Shown piece by piece: positions 35,201-42,362 of a stretch of DNA of 64,000 nucleotides. This DNA comes from Blastobasis lacticolella (Eukaryota > Arthropoda > Insecta > Lepidoptera > Blastobasidae), in assembly GCA_905147135.1 (NCBI GenBank), contig LR990051.1, forward strand, positions 16,211,115 to 16,275,114, read 5' to 3'. The position numbers were made by a program, and so were the translations under genes. The notes under the pieces were generated by a model, which was given only the letters and a program-made list of their open reading frames with translations, was not told where the DNA came from and did not search any database. The number at the start of each line of letters is the position of its first letter. The stretch's first letter is position 1.

Positions 35201-38200
35201 TACGTGATAGCAACCTCGCTTAGATAGTAAGTAGCTTAGTAATCCCGCTATTTGTAACCCTCAAATTCATATTTCATATTTGATTGCGATAAGTGGGGTT
35301 CACCAATTTTCGGTAAATATGGGCCACACTCTTTAAGAACAGCCCTCAGTACTTCGAATATTTAGGGTATTTTGTCTATAAAAATGTGGAATTCTAGAAG
35401 TTACTTAATGTTTACATGATTGAAAAAATAATATATAGTAATAGTACCTATTTGAAAAAAAACAATTTACAGTAATAAAGATAAACCGTTTACTAAGTAA
35501 TGTAGGTATGTTTTAAATCGTCAGATTAAACATAGATATCGGTCTGACAAGTAATTGGGAATAGAATAAAATCGTATCAATACCCAATATATTTAGTGAA
35601 GAATTATGTAAGTAGTTTGTACTTTATCTGGGAGGTAATTTTTATCTAAGGATTGAGAAATCGACCCTAAATATAAAAAATTGCTTCAGGTCCCCAGAAA
35701 CCGGATAGGAGCCTAAAAGGCTAGCCGTGTTCATGGAAATAGAAAAACTGTTTATAATCATCATGGCATTTATGTCCCGGTTGTGCTCTCGCACGTCAGA
35801 GCCCGAGGCCCGCCTTAACCATGGTCCAGGATTTCGCAGATCAGATAATTACGGTGGAGCGATTGCCGTCTGAACTTCTCGACCCTGTTAACAGGAGAAC
35901 CTGACGAGATTGGATGGTTGCATTGTTCACGATGTTTTCCCCCACCATAATAGCATCGATTAGTCATCAAATAATAAACAAAATTAAGAAAAAGACATTG
36001 AAACATGTCACTGGGATTCGAACCCGGGAACCCTCTCCCTTACAAGTTGGACTCCTTAGCCACTAGACCACCGACGCTCCCGTTGATCGGAATAATATTA
36101 GGTGATAAAAAACAAAAGACCACTAAAGACATCTTGCATTGAAATGATAATCAAAACGAAAAATACATAAAAGATTGCAACGACGACCTTGTTTTAGAGT
36201 GAAATTCATTTGAGCAAAGCGAGGTGCGATTTTACAAACACCTCTCTATTTGAATTTACTTTGCACCGCTATTGTAAATTGGTAAAGGATTTACAAAATC
36301 AAGGATAGACAATCACATGTTAATCACATCGTATTCGACAATATTTACTTGATATATATAGCCTTTTTCCGTAGAGATAAGCAAAGACCATATTGTTCCA
36401 CTTTCTACGGTTCTGACAAATCTCTCTCGCTTCTTCCACATTCATCAAACTTTTCATACATGCTCGTCGGTTTGACCTTTCTTTACAATGTCGCCGATTT
36501 CATCGATTTCTTTTTGATTCGGTGGCATTCTTACTGTCACTTTTAAATTTATAAGTAAGTGATCGAATTTCAACTCTGTAGTCAATTCAAAAGTACGCCT
36601 AGACTTTATTTCTAAACACGTTATTCGGTCGTTTATCAAATGTAACAAAACCACAAGTAGTGATTCAATAACATACCAGTTTAGGGTAAATGTGTCAGCG
36701 GTCATGGTACGTTGGTCAGTTAAATGGTCGCGAATTTCAGACCTCTTAGGAAGTCTAACACCGACATTACGCAACACTTGCTCAACTGGAGCCGTTTGGT
36801 GAAAGATGTGAAAGGACGTACTTGAGTAAAGTTGCCTTCCAAGAATCGTAATTCGATTATAATTTAGTGCCAACGTAAATGTGGGAAGTGGGTGGGGATT
36901 TATCTATTTGGGGAAATACTTGTGGTAAAGCAAAGTGGTGATTGGAAACGTAAACTGCGGTGTAAAATTATAATAGAACATGATTTGTGAAGATTTTATC
37001 ACTATTAAGTTAGAGAGAGTGATTGTGAGTGGACCGAGTTACAGAAAATTTGCAAGAAATACATTCTAAATATCCGTACAACTGCGTCATAAAACTTAAA
37101 CTAACCTTTAGTTTAATAACTCACTGACCACCCTGAAAATCATATAATAATCCCATACTACGTACGTTGCTGATGTAACTATTCTAACTAATGACTCCGA
37201 GTCAGTAAATAAATCTACTAGGTAACAAAACTCGAACCCTGTGGTTTTGCCAGTTACGCAATTTGTTTATATCAACGACCAACGCTTTAAATACAACGTA
37301 ACTATTACTGTTACCAAATAAGTATTCGACATATTTTCAAAGCTATATTACCTACTTATTTGTCTCGTACTCTCCTTTTTATAGTTCTATCTATTGTACT
37401 CAATTCTCCAACATTGCATGTAATCTTTATTTACGGGATTCATAAACCTTTGTTGCTCAGTAGTTGTCTGCAAAACCTCTTGTGACGATTGTAGTGCTTC
37501 TTGGACTAAAATAAGTGTTCTTGTTGTTATTCTTTTAGGCTTCGGAGTCTACCAGAGTCTGCCTGTTTACTTTCGAAGAATAGGTACAGGTTATACACTT
37601 ACAAGCACCATGTAGTTGTTTGACCTAGATGTGTATTTTTGACTGATGTGTAACGACTTTTTGACTGTGACGCAATGGCTCGGTGACCTCGAAACAGCTG
37701 ATGATCAGCGTTTATTTTCTACACAAAATCATAAACCGCTCTAGAAAGGACGCGGTTTACAATCTCTTCCTCATTGATGTTACCACTTCGTATAGGTGCT
37801 ATGATGTAACACAAAATGGGCGGAAGTTGCTCAATACGTATCACCTTTGAGATTCCTTTCAAACATTAGAAAACCAAGTACACTTTTTTTAAATAAATTG
37901 ACCATAAATTACTCAACAGGCTTCCTTAAACTTTAAGATATTTGGAACATATTGACATTACCATCGCTCATAACCGCATTGAGAGTTTCAGATACATCGC
38001 TACATCGACCACAACTACGACCGACTTGATCTAACTGACTTGACTATTCCAAAGCAGGGCGGCTGAACGGTCTGCATGCGGGCGTTTTGCTGCTAACTCC
38101 GGTGGTGGGAGAAGCACCGGAACATCACCCTGTGGTGCATCACGAGCCAGCACATACGGCCTTGGAACCCCCACATAACATCCTGAGCACAGTCTTCAGC

Positions 38201-39550
38201 GCAATCAAGACAGCCTTCGCGACGCCAGCGGCTACGACAGCACACGAGGCACCCGAGGCACACGAGGAAGAATACCAACCACCTCCACCGCAGCCCATAC
38301 CGACCTTCAAACCGATGGCTTGGGGAGCTGTCAATTCATACGGAGACCCGGCGGCAGTAGACGCCTACCCGCAATACAACGCTCATAACCCGTACCCACC
38401 TTACGCGACATCGAAACACTCCAACGTTCAAAAAGCTAACAAACTGACCCCTGATAAAGTGCAGAAGATAAACCATAACCTGAAGAAGGTCTACGCACGG
38501 TTGAACGCCGAAATCCAGAGGTCATCAGAAGATCTCCCGAAGTTCAACGGGCTGGATGCGTATAGAGAGATGATAAAGAGCGGTCCAATGCTGCCTACGC
38601 CTGTGGTGACGGATAATGAAATAGGGGTCTTGTCTGCTGACCTCCTGCCGACCGAGACAACGACAACTACAACGACGACCACGACAACGACGGCAAAACC
38701 GATATCCTCCGAGCAGGAGCATGTCCGAGAAAGGAAAGACCTGAAGTACTTCCTAAGAGGGAACAAGATAATAATCCAGGGTTGAACAAGACTGACATTT
38801 GACTGACTGAGGTACGTTATGACTGGACGACTCATGACTGTTGAAATGACAGCAGGCTCGGCAGTACGTATACGTCACACGATATTACGTGTACCGTTGA
38901 TAATGTGTTACGATTTAGTATGAAGTCACAAATATTTGAGATAATATAAGGAAAATTGCATATCAGTGACGTACGTATTGGACGCTGCTGTGATTTCATT
39001 CGCTATTGACCTAACTAGAGACGTTAAAATTAATATAACCGACGTTGTAAAAGCACTAATACATTTAACACATTATACTAAGTAATGTTGTAGGTATATT
39101 ATTTTAATTACTCATTTGAAGTTAACACAACTCGTAATTGTCATGTTTGCAACAGTTATATGTATAATTGGACTAATAAAATACGTAATAGATGTGAGAC
39201 TGGTAGAGTAATTTCATGTATGATGTCCATGTATGAGGTTATAATTAATAATATGTAATTTGTTATAGTTACTAATACTTACATTCTGAACTTCAGTAGC
39301 AGATTAGATGTACTGTAGTTAGATGTTTCAAACATTGTAGTTTCTATTTGTTATTCTATGTACATATACATACTTAATTACCTAGCATGTAGTAAAAGTT
39401 ATATTGTTACACAATATAGACACTGTATATAATTATTATGTTAATATAGTAATATCTTGTAATGTCTAATCTTATTTTTTATAATTTTCAGATGTCCCTA
39501 TACACATGGCAGCTCTGGGTGCAGAGGATTTGCAACACTACTACGTTTGA
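17120..39550 (+). CDS. Secreted protein of unknown family, multi-exon gene (coding span)
   Basis: Seven exons join with GT-AG borders and matching phases: 17120-17280, 20252-20411, 23411-23557, 23952-24036, 26133-26279, 38058-38780 and 39492-39550. The product starts with a signal peptide core (VCVLALMAASTLSA). A short acidic/hydrophobic propart, a furin-type RTKR, and a core with GLKKSILYTLFQAVKAITGG, LKGQLIKGGGHLAATLGK and VISVKGDAVSNLGKKIVNSA follow. Then come a Pro/Tyr/His/Ala-rich stretch, a charged helical segment, a Thr run, and the end AEDLQHYYV. There are no membrane segments after the signal. It is probably extracellular, perhaps matrix or cuticle related by composition, which is inference only. 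I do not recognise the family. Total length is about 500 residues. Confidence 0.7.
17330..17527 (-). mobile_element. Helitron 5' portion
   Basis: The minus strand begins TATACTAATTTTATAAAGAG and continues AATGGATGAACTCAAAAACT, AAAAATTCTTTCGCCTATAG and GTATCATAGGCTATAG. This is the same family as 149-391. The 3' end is eroded. Confidence 0.6.
17840..18065 (+). repeat. Dispersed repeat B
   Basis: It reads CAGTCCACTGCAGGACTTAG, TTAGCAGGCGGGTTGGAGAC, GCTGCTGCCCATTTTCCAGC, CACGAGTGTAAGGGGTTGG and ends GGACATCACACGGCC. It lies in the first large intron of the gene. Confidence 0.75.
18420..18535 (+). mobile_element. RTE-type LINE 3' tail
   Basis: ACTTACGACGCGAGGATGCC, AAGACCGGGCGAAATGGGG, GGAAAGCGGACCCTGGCAGA, then GACTGACCGCTCTATTGATG and a GATGATAATGAT tail. 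It is 5'-truncated and intronic. Confidence 0.65.
18540..19766. other. Intron sequence, no gene recognised
   Basis: AT-rich, with a C-run of 13 at 18936-18948 and no repeat that I can name. It lies between exons 17280 and 20252. Confidence 0.5.
19768..20010 (-). mobile_element. SINE-A, head-truncated
   Basis: The + strand reads CTTAGCATTAATGTCCCGAT, GACCATGATCCAGGATTGG, AACCTGACCAGATTGAATC and GGGTTTCATCGCGATGTG, ending near TTCAACTAATTCATTCAGC. The tRNA head is absent. Confidence 0.7.
20028..20165 (+). repeat. Diverged relative of repeat B
   Basis: It has a CATCATCATGAACAGC start, CAACAGTCTACTGTTGGAC, GAATGGCAGGCGGGTTTAAC and the terminal CCAGAAACCACACGGC. The layout follows repeat B, but identity is low and internal parts are missing. 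It ends about 90 bases before an exon. Confidence 0.45.
20252..20411 (+). CDS. Exon: furin site and Ser/Ala-rich segment
   Basis: Acceptor CACCCCAACAG precedes it and a GTATTT donor follows. It enters in phase 2 (AG plus G gives Arg) and leaves in phase 0. Translation runs RTKRSSAQALASVASKASSG, LQTKVGLLGQASAFISSASS, KTAHDEHSGYDYEP. RTKR at its start matches the furin consensus R-X-K/R-R and is completed only after splicing. The other two frames carry stops or unlikely codon use. Confidence 0.75.
20758..21012 (+). repeat. Dispersed repeat B
   Basis: ATCATCATCACAGCTCGTAA, then CCACGAAAGAGGAGGTTATT, CTTAGCAGGCAGGTTGGAGA, ACGACACCCACGAGTGTAAT and TACTCTGCCGGACAC. It is a complete-looking body, intronic. 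Confidence 0.75.
21118..21240 (-). repeat. SINE-E 3' part
   Basis: The + strand carries ATTCACACAGCGCCATCTAG, CCCCAAACTAAGCAAAGCTT and TAGATAACTGATATACTAC, the reverse complement of the 58460-58565 copy. There is no tRNA head. Confidence 0.6.
22190..22372 (-). pseudogene. LINE C-terminal fragment, family uncertain
   Basis: A minus-strand frame reads LSLDGWVKGQTQKAVVLETA followed by RMVKRFLSLQP, which resembles the end of R4/Dong-type non-LTR reverse transcriptases. Flanking frames are broken. Only some 60 codons are left. Confidence 0.4.
22530..22862 (-). mobile_element. SINE-A, near full length
   Basis: The + strand shows CTTGACGTCAATGTCCCGG, GACCCTGCTACTAGGGGAAC, TGACCAGATTGGATCATGG, ATGTGCAGGTTTCATCACGA and TAGCATTCAACTAATGTACA. 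The B box GGATTCGAACCCGG lies at about 22829. The A-box end is lost. Confidence 0.8.
23010..23285 (-). repeat. Dispersed repeat C, long copy
   Basis: It has a T-run at 23010-23017, then GCAAACAAGCTTACGCCTGG, AGTCACCGCAGCCTATGGAC and GTTTGCAATATCAGGG, extending into AGAACTCCATGTTGTTCCAC. This matches 40516-40665 in the opposite orientation. It ends some 125 bases before an exon. Confidence 0.65.
23411..23557 (+). CDS. Exon: amphipathic Gly/Lys/Leu core
   Basis: Acceptor ATCTTTGTTACAG precedes and a GTAATG donor follows. Length is 147, phase 0 to phase 0. Translation: HSEKVDFWGLKKSILYTLFQ, AVKAITGGVTILKGQLIKGG, GHLAATLGK. Alternating hydrophobic and Lys/Gly residues suggest amphipathic helices with a repeating KG spacing. 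This is the most conserved-looking part of the product. Confidence 0.8.
23952..24036 (+). CDS. Exon: continuation of Gly/Lys core
   Basis: Acceptor TTTTCTCTCCTAAG precedes and a strong GTAAGT donor follows. It runs from phase 0 to phase 1. Translation: VISVKGDAVSNLGKKIVNSA, ALSHKKPH plus one base. LGK-VISVKGDAVSNLGKK continues the KG/GK spacing of the previous exon. Confidence 0.8.
24135..24187 (-). repeat. RTE-type LINE 3' tail remnant
   Basis: CATCATCATCATCTGAGCGG, GTCAGTCCGCTTTCCGACTC is the reverse complement of the 18465-18530 tail, with an internal deletion. Confidence 0.5.
24190..25005. other. Intron sequence, no gene recognised
   Basis: AT-rich DNA between exons 24036 and 26133. I see no repeat that I can name and no coding signal. 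Confidence 0.5.
25008..25259. mobile_element. MITE with imperfect terminal inverted repeats and TA flanks
   Basis: The left end reads AGGTTGCGCCACATTAGAGT, then GATGTGACGT. The right end, reverse-complemented, reads AAGGTGCGGCCATACTAGAG, then TGATGTGATG. The 252-bp element is bounded by TA at 25006-25007 and 25260-25261. It has no transposase frame. TA flanks point to a Tc1/mariner-type or similar mobiliser, which is inference. Confidence 0.7.
25785..25990. repeat. Dispersed repeat with AAAATTC short tandem units
   Basis: It opens with four to five AATTCAAAATTC-like units (25785-25818), then TTTCTTTATTGATTAGGACA and a GGAGGGGGGTAGG block. The pattern of short tandem units next to TTTCTTTATT is common at the ends of moth retroelements. 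Confidence 0.45.
26133..26279 (+). CDS. Exon: Pro/Tyr/His/Ala-rich segment
   Basis: Acceptor ACCCATTTCAG precedes and a strong GTGAGT donor follows. Length is 147, phase 1 to phase 1. Translation: STAVYGPPPSHVEYPPSAYG, APTAPAHFAHSAPSAPSGYA, AHKYPSHLD plus one base. Low-complexity Pro/Tyr/His/Ala composition is common in insect extracellular matrix and cuticle proteins. The 200-codon frame on the opposite strand is a shadow of this GC-rich exon. Confidence 0.8.
26290..27650. other. Intron sequence, no gene recognised
   Basis: AT-rich, without repeats that I recognise. A few T-rich tracts precede the TATA-like site at 27663. Confidence 0.45.
27660..27710 (+). promoter_or_regulatory. Possible intronic TATA promoter
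   Basis: AGTATATAAAAGTGG at about 27661-27675 is a strong TATA match. TCAGAT (about 27682) and TCAGAG (about 27704) are initiator-like, but neither lies at the ideal spacing. It could start a short transcript that includes the exon-like block at 28187. AT-rich introns produce such matches by chance. Confidence 0.2.
28187..28299 (+). CDS. Weak exon candidate, possibly alternative terminal exon
   Basis: Acceptor TTCTAATTTACAG precedes it. In the phase left by exon 26133-26279 it reads EKIAISAGVDVVMTEEPPPP, AGFSQDLMYYLLVSQLW, then TAA at 28297. GTAAGC at 28282 and GTAAGG at 28296 could serve as donors, but their phases (0 and 2) do not match the downstream exons. It is therefore either an alternative 3' end or not an exon. 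Composition is more coding-like than the flanks. Confidence 0.25.
28300..30510. other. Intron sequence, no gene recognised
   Basis: It is T-rich at 28360-28620. It includes GCTCGCAAGCCGCTCGCGAG near 29452, followed by a GTAAGA, a possible 33-nt exon that I could not support. The rest is AT-rich with no named repeat. Confidence 0.45.
30515..30610. other. GC-rich island of unknown meaning
   Basis: The stretch around GCGCCGGCCGGGCCGGTTTG and GCGCGGGCGCAGCGCAGATG is far more GC-rich than the surrounding intron. It abuts the 3' end of an H2 Helitron at 30615. It could be a regulatory CpG patch or part of a captured fragment. There is no supported coding frame. Confidence 0.3.
30615..30828 (-). 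mobile_element. Helitron family H2 copy
   Basis: The minus strand ends GCGAACGAAGTCGCGTCGTG, TCTACTAG before T (CTAG at plus 30615-30618). It contains GATCTTTTAAACTACGC and CCGCCGTCTGTCCCTATG. The 5' end is near ATCAAAACAAAACAAAGTCG. It is a well-preserved copy. Confidence 0.75.
31010..31118 (-). repeat. SINE-E 3' part
   Basis: The + strand has TTTTTCACAGCGCCATCTTG, CCCCAAAGTACGCAATGC, a reverse complement of the shared AGATGGCGCTGTGTG tail with several changes. Confidence 0.5.
31325..31397 (-). repeat. LINE 3' end fragment
   Basis: TTGACATTTGACCGCCATCT, CATCTGGCAGTAAGAGACGA is related to the end of the minus-strand LINE at 42363-42625 (TTTGACCGCCAGCTCACCTG). Only the tail remains. Confidence 0.4.
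31950..32090 (+). repeat. Dispersed repeat D, 3' part
   Basis: GGCATGAGGCATTTCATTTT, then AGAAGTTATGGGCGACAGTT, ACCGCTTACTATCCGAGC and a short A-run at 32081. It matches 34600-34740. Confidence 0.55.
32193..32540 (-). mobile_element. SINE-A, full length
   Basis: The + strand begins ATCTTGGCGTTAATGTCCCG and has GACCCTGCTACCAGGGGAAC, GGATCATGGTTACACATCCA and CGACGTTTTCCCTCACCGTA. It ends with the tRNA head GTGATTCGAATCCGGGACAT and GCTCAGCCACCGACGCTC. It is one of the best-preserved copies. Confidence 0.85.
33195..33325 (+). mobile_element. RTE-type LINE 3' tail
   Basis: AACGGCTTATGACGCCAGGA, TGCCGAAGTGCGAGCGGAGA, then GAAGCTGGGATAGACGCTAC and GATGATTATGATGATAAT. It matches the 18420 and 2195 fragments. 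Confidence 0.6.
33755..33872 (+). repeat. RTE-type LINE 3' tail, diverged
   Basis: GATGCCGAAGATCGAACGAA, GTGGGCATAG, GATGGACCCTAAG and a GATGATGAT tail follow the order of the RTE tails, at low identity. Confidence 0.35.
33935..33995 (+). mobile_element. SINE-A 3' end fragment
   Basis: GGGCCCTCGGGCGCGAGAGT, ACAACCAGGCTATTAACGCC, AAGATGAGTGAG is the last 60 bases of SINE-A. Confidence 0.6.
34435..34760 (+). repeat. Dispersed repeat D, longest copy
   Basis: Shared blocks are AGCCTGAGGAGTCCGCCCGG, TAGGCATTTCATCTTAACC, TGTAGATGTTATGGGCGACA and GTTACCGCTTACCATCAGGT, ending near CACTGCGTAGAGTAACC. The short open frames on both strands are incidental. Family identity is not known to me, though it may be a LINE 3' region. 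Confidence 0.55.
34765..35750. other. Intron sequence, no gene recognised
   Basis: AT-rich, no coding signal and no named repeat. Confidence 0.45.
35755..36082 (-). mobile_element. SINE-A, with internal deletion
   Basis: The + strand reads CATGGCATTTATGTCCCGGT, GGTCCAGGATTTCGCAGATC, AACCTGACGAGATTGGATGG. It lacks part of the middle (TCAGTCGCCTGAATG) and ends with GGGATTCGAACCCGGGAACC and GACCACCGACGCTCC. Confidence 0.8.
36433..36545 (-). pseudogene. Coding-like fragment paralogous to 4937-5240
   Basis: Minus-strand frames give NQKEIDEIGDIVKKGQTDEH and, in the next frame, MYEKFDECGRSER. The nucleotide match to 4949-4990 is TTCCACATTCATCAA-CTTTTCA-ACATGC-CGT with few changes. A frameshift separates the two parts. 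Product unknown. Confidence 0.3.
36550..37535. other. Intron sequence, no gene recognised
   Basis: A minus-strand open frame of 139 codons over 36454-36873 has no family features apart from the short duplicated motif. No splice signals or named repeats are clear here. Confidence 0.4.
37539..37583 (+). CDS. Possible 45-nt cassette exon
   Basis: Acceptor GTTATTCTTTTAG and a GTACAG donor bound 45 bases, phase 1 to phase 1, reading GFGVYQSLPVYFRRI. It fits between exon 26279 and either 38058 or 39492 without changing frame, so it could be included or skipped. The small size and moderate donor leave room for chance. Confidence 0.35.
   Translation, partial: ASESTRVCLFTFEE
38058..38785 (+). CDS. 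Large exon: His/Pro/Ala-rich region, helix, Thr run
   Basis: Acceptor CTATTCCAAAGCAG, entry phase 1. Translation begins RLNGLHAGVLLLTPVVGEAP and continues with PAH/HEPAH repeats, EEEYQPPPPQPIPTFKPMAW and PYPPYATSKHSN. A Lys-rich helical part (KVQKINHNLKKVYARLNAEI) follows, then a run of 12 Thr (about 38655-38693), and LKYFLRGNKIIIQG. It either stops at TGA 38783-38785, or splices at GTTGAA (38781, phase 1) to the exon at 39492. There is strong coding bias throughout, and the antisense frames are shadows. Confidence 0.85.
39492..39550 (+). CDS. C-terminal exon
   Basis: Acceptor TTTTATAATTTTCAG, entry phase 1. With the preceding G it reads DVPIHMAALGAEDLQHYYV, then TGA at 39548-39550. It follows exon 38780 in phase (IIIQ-DVPIH), and also 26279 (SHLD-DVPIH) and 37583. 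The other frame would read into AT-rich DNA, and AATAAA lies 18 bases after this stop, which favours this reading. Confidence 0.65.
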
Positions 39551-39567
39551 AATAGAATTGAAAATTG

Positions 39568-39573
39568 AATAAA
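39568..39573 (+). terminator. Polyadenylation signal AATAAA
   Basis: AATAAA stands 18 bases beyond the TGA of the last exon, a short 3' UTR. Another AATAAA at 39175-39180 could serve transcripts that stop at 38785. Confidence 0.5.
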
Positions 39574-39574
39574 A

Positions 39575-40515
39575 TATTGGTGATATTCTTCCTATCATTA
39601 AGAAAGCATAGACTAGTTTTCGATGTAAAGATATCTTTAGACAATAAAGAAACAGTTACCCAATATCTTATTTAAAGTAAGTAGTTAAAGAATTGTTAGG
39701 ATTGTGACGTTTTATGTAAAGATATTATATAAAACTTTGATGCGACAGTATAATATACTTTTGCTTTTTAAGATGTATAAATTATGATCAATGTAACTCA
39801 TGAAAAACAATGTCAGGTAGTGTTGCAAATTGCTGATGTAATTCAAGAGAATCAAGAGAATATAAATGTGTGGAACGATTGTACCAAAAAAGTGAATTTA
39901 AAAAAATAACTTAATATTTTCAATTAATTTATTACTACGTCTGGTTTCCGCGATCTAAACTTTCTGTTGCACAGATGCTCGGTAGCTTACGATGGTGCCA
40001 AAATCTACAAGGTACATTTTGTCCACAAGTAATATTTTACAAAGTATATTATTTTTCATAAGTACCTAAATAATTGTAACTGAACTGGGCATTAGATACT
40101 TATAACATTTATTTTTCGTACTTGGTAACTGGGGAAAATATATACAAAAATATTATTATTTATAAACTACAAAAATTGTAAATACTCGTCATTAGGATCA
40201 AAGAAGGCCTTGTCCTTTTCATTTTTTTTTCTCTTTCGGGGAGTGTAATATTCAGTATTAAATTACATAATTCTTTTAAGTGTTACCTATATTTATTATA
40301 AGAAGCGAATCAAACTAGATGAATACTTTATGAAAGTATGTGCATTATATGCGCTTGTATTTGTATAAAGCCTTTAACTTCTTTAAAAATGTAAATAAAT
40401 TAATGCTCAACTAATATAATTTATAATGTTTATAAACTTGTAAAGTAGCTAGTTTAACTTTTTCTATTGTTGTAAATAAATTATGAGGGATATGTGTTCA
40501 ATTGTTTCAATGGAG
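39575..40515. other. Intergenic AT-rich sequence
   Basis: No gene or named repeat recognised. Several AATAAA and TGTAAATAAATT motifs (40390-40480) could act as further 3' processing sites. Confidence 0.45.
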
Positions 40516-40665
40516 GTTTTCCCTGGAGAGTACAACATGGAGTTCTTCAAGAAAGGAAACGCGTTGGTGATGCCCCTGGTATTGCAAACGTCCATAGGCT
40601 GCGATGACTGCTTACCATCAGTCAGACCGTAAGCTTGTTTACCACATTAGTGGAATAAAAAACAT
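40516..40665 (+). repeat. Dispersed repeat C
   Basis: AACATGGAGTTCTTCAAGAA, AACGCGTTGGTGATGCCCCT, GGTATTGCAAACGTCCATAG, GCTGCGATGACTGCTTACCA, ending in a TGGAATAAAAAAC A-tail. It matches the 23010-23285 copy reversed. Confidence 0.65.
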
Positions 40666-40721
40666 ATTAAGTGTAGGTACAGCTGTAATAAAATGAGATT
40701 CATATACTAATTACCTCAGAC

Positions 40722-40935
40722 ATGTTGAGACGAAAACCAGAATGGCTAAGGGCAACGGAGAGAACTGTGCTCAGAGTTTCTCTACGCAATTTAAACAGAA
40801 ATAAGGCAATCTACAAGAACGATTCTCCAAAGTTCACCAACTTACTGATGGAAAGGTCAATTTGGAGTGAATTACGGTCTGTAATAAAAAATTTGTCATG
40901 CAAAAAAGAAACTATTAAATATCTTGCTTATATCC
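40722..40935 (+). pseudogene. Possible RTE-type LINE fragment
   Basis: The frame RRKPEWLRATERTVLRVSLR NLNRNKAIYKN resembles the QRAMER-MLGVSLRDRIRN-like region of lepidopteran RTE elements. The similarity is weak and the frame then becomes AT-rich. Confidence 0.3.
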
Positions 40936-40961
40936 TTCAATATATGTATCTGCATGGTGGT

Positions 40962-41235
40962 CATATTGGCGTTAATGTCCCGGTTGTGCTCTCGCGCGTG
41001 AGGGCCCAGGGTGCGCCTTGACCATGACCCAAGATTTGGCAGATCAGGTAATTACAGTGGAGCGACTGCCGTCTGACCTTCGTGGTCCTGTTAATAGGGG
41101 AACCTGACAAGATCGAATCATGGTTACACATTCAGTCGCCTGTCGTTTCCCATACCGTAAGAGCATCGGTTAGTGTTCAACGAATATATATTACTCCGAA
41201 AACAGTCATTGGTATATGGCGGCCTGGGGTTCGTG
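40962..41235 (-). mobile_element. SINE-A, head degraded
   Basis: The + strand has CATATTGGCGTTAATGTCCC, GGTAATTACAGTGGAGCGAC, GAACCTGACAAGATCGAATC, CATACCGTAAGAGCATCGG and GTTCAACGAATATATATTAC. The B-box area near 41225 is mutated. Confidence 0.75.
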
Positions 41236-41379
41236 TTCCGAAGATGGTCCCATCGTCGTTTTCCATTAGGTGAGATAGCGATCAAATGGCTGCTTAGTAA
41301 AAAAAAGGTAATAGTTGAGCCTGTGTAGCCCAGCGAAGAAGACATAGTAATAAGTAGCACTCTAACGGACTCACCACTA

Positions 41380-41482
41380 AGGATGCCAAAGACCGAGCAA
41401 AGTGGACTAAGACGAGCAGGAAAGTGGACCCCGGGCCTTCGCGTGTCGTGCGGGTGCGCAACCGGAATTTAAAGATAAAGAT
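41380..41482 (+). repeat. Hybrid of RTE tail and SINE-A end
   Basis: GGATGCCAAAGACCGAGCAA, AGTGGACTAAGACG and GCAGGAAAGTGGACCCC follow the RTE tail. The same run then continues as GGACCCCGGGCCTTCGCGTG, GTGCGCAACCGGAATTTAA, like the end of SINE-A. The two may have recombined at GTGGACCCC. Confidence 0.4.
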
Positions 41483-42360
41483 AATTACCTATAAATTATC
41501 GAATAGCCTTTAATAGATTACAATACAATTACCTATAAAGTGCGGAAACAGCTTCCGTTCACGAGATAGGACGACTTCGTTCTTATGGTTCGCCATATTT
41601 CATTCATAAATTATCTATAACATGATTATTGATTAATTGATTTATTGTAATGTATTGACATGGTCAAATTGACGATTGAATTGACTTTGAATTGTTCTTT
41701 TATAACTAAATTTCATTGCTGTAAATAAATTATGTGTATGGAAATAAATAAATAAATAAATGATTTTATGAAATTATTTGACATTGATATTTTTAGTTAA
41801 TTGACATAAGTATGGAATTAGACATTATTATTATTTTTATATTTTTAGTAATGAATTTAAATACTACTTACTTACGTACCTAAAAAGATATGGAATTGTA
41901 AATTCTGAAATAAATGATTATTTATTTATTATTTAAATATAAAGATATTTATTTTCAGTGGTGTTAACAAAATTATAATCTCATAATGTTTTAAACTATC
42001 GCGGTTATTATTACACATTTTAAGTCGTCCCGTGGCCATGATGCATACAAGTGTATCGAAATATCGGGCTACTCGTCAACAAAGGTACGCAGTAGGAAAC
42101 CCGGAACATACCCTTAAAATGTGAAATATAATCTCGTTCTAAGAACACTTAATCGGATATGAAAATATTGAGTAGGTACACAAACACATAACGCCAGGCG
42201 TTATGACGATGAACACCCAAACAACTCCTTTGATCTTTAGATGTCCCACAAGGTCTTAAAGGGGAACACCCTTTCCTGGAGGTTCCTTGGTATGTCGTGA
42301 TGGTTGAATATCGAGAGAGTACTTGTACCTTGTAATGTAAGTAAGCGATTCAACTTAGAA
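41483..42360. other. Intergenic AT-rich sequence
   Basis: It includes (AAAT)n at 41740-41760 and an H2-hairpin-like AGGACGACTTCGTTC at 41568. No gene recognised. Confidence 0.4.
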
Positions 42361-42362
42361 TC

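Noticed and set aside
36454..36873. A 139-codon minus-strand open frame
   Set aside because: No recognisable domain and no splice context. Only its end shares a short motif with 4937-5240, so I kept just that part.
38491..38835. Minus-strand frames with long Val runs
   Set aside because: They are the antisense of the Thr repeat in the 38058 exon.
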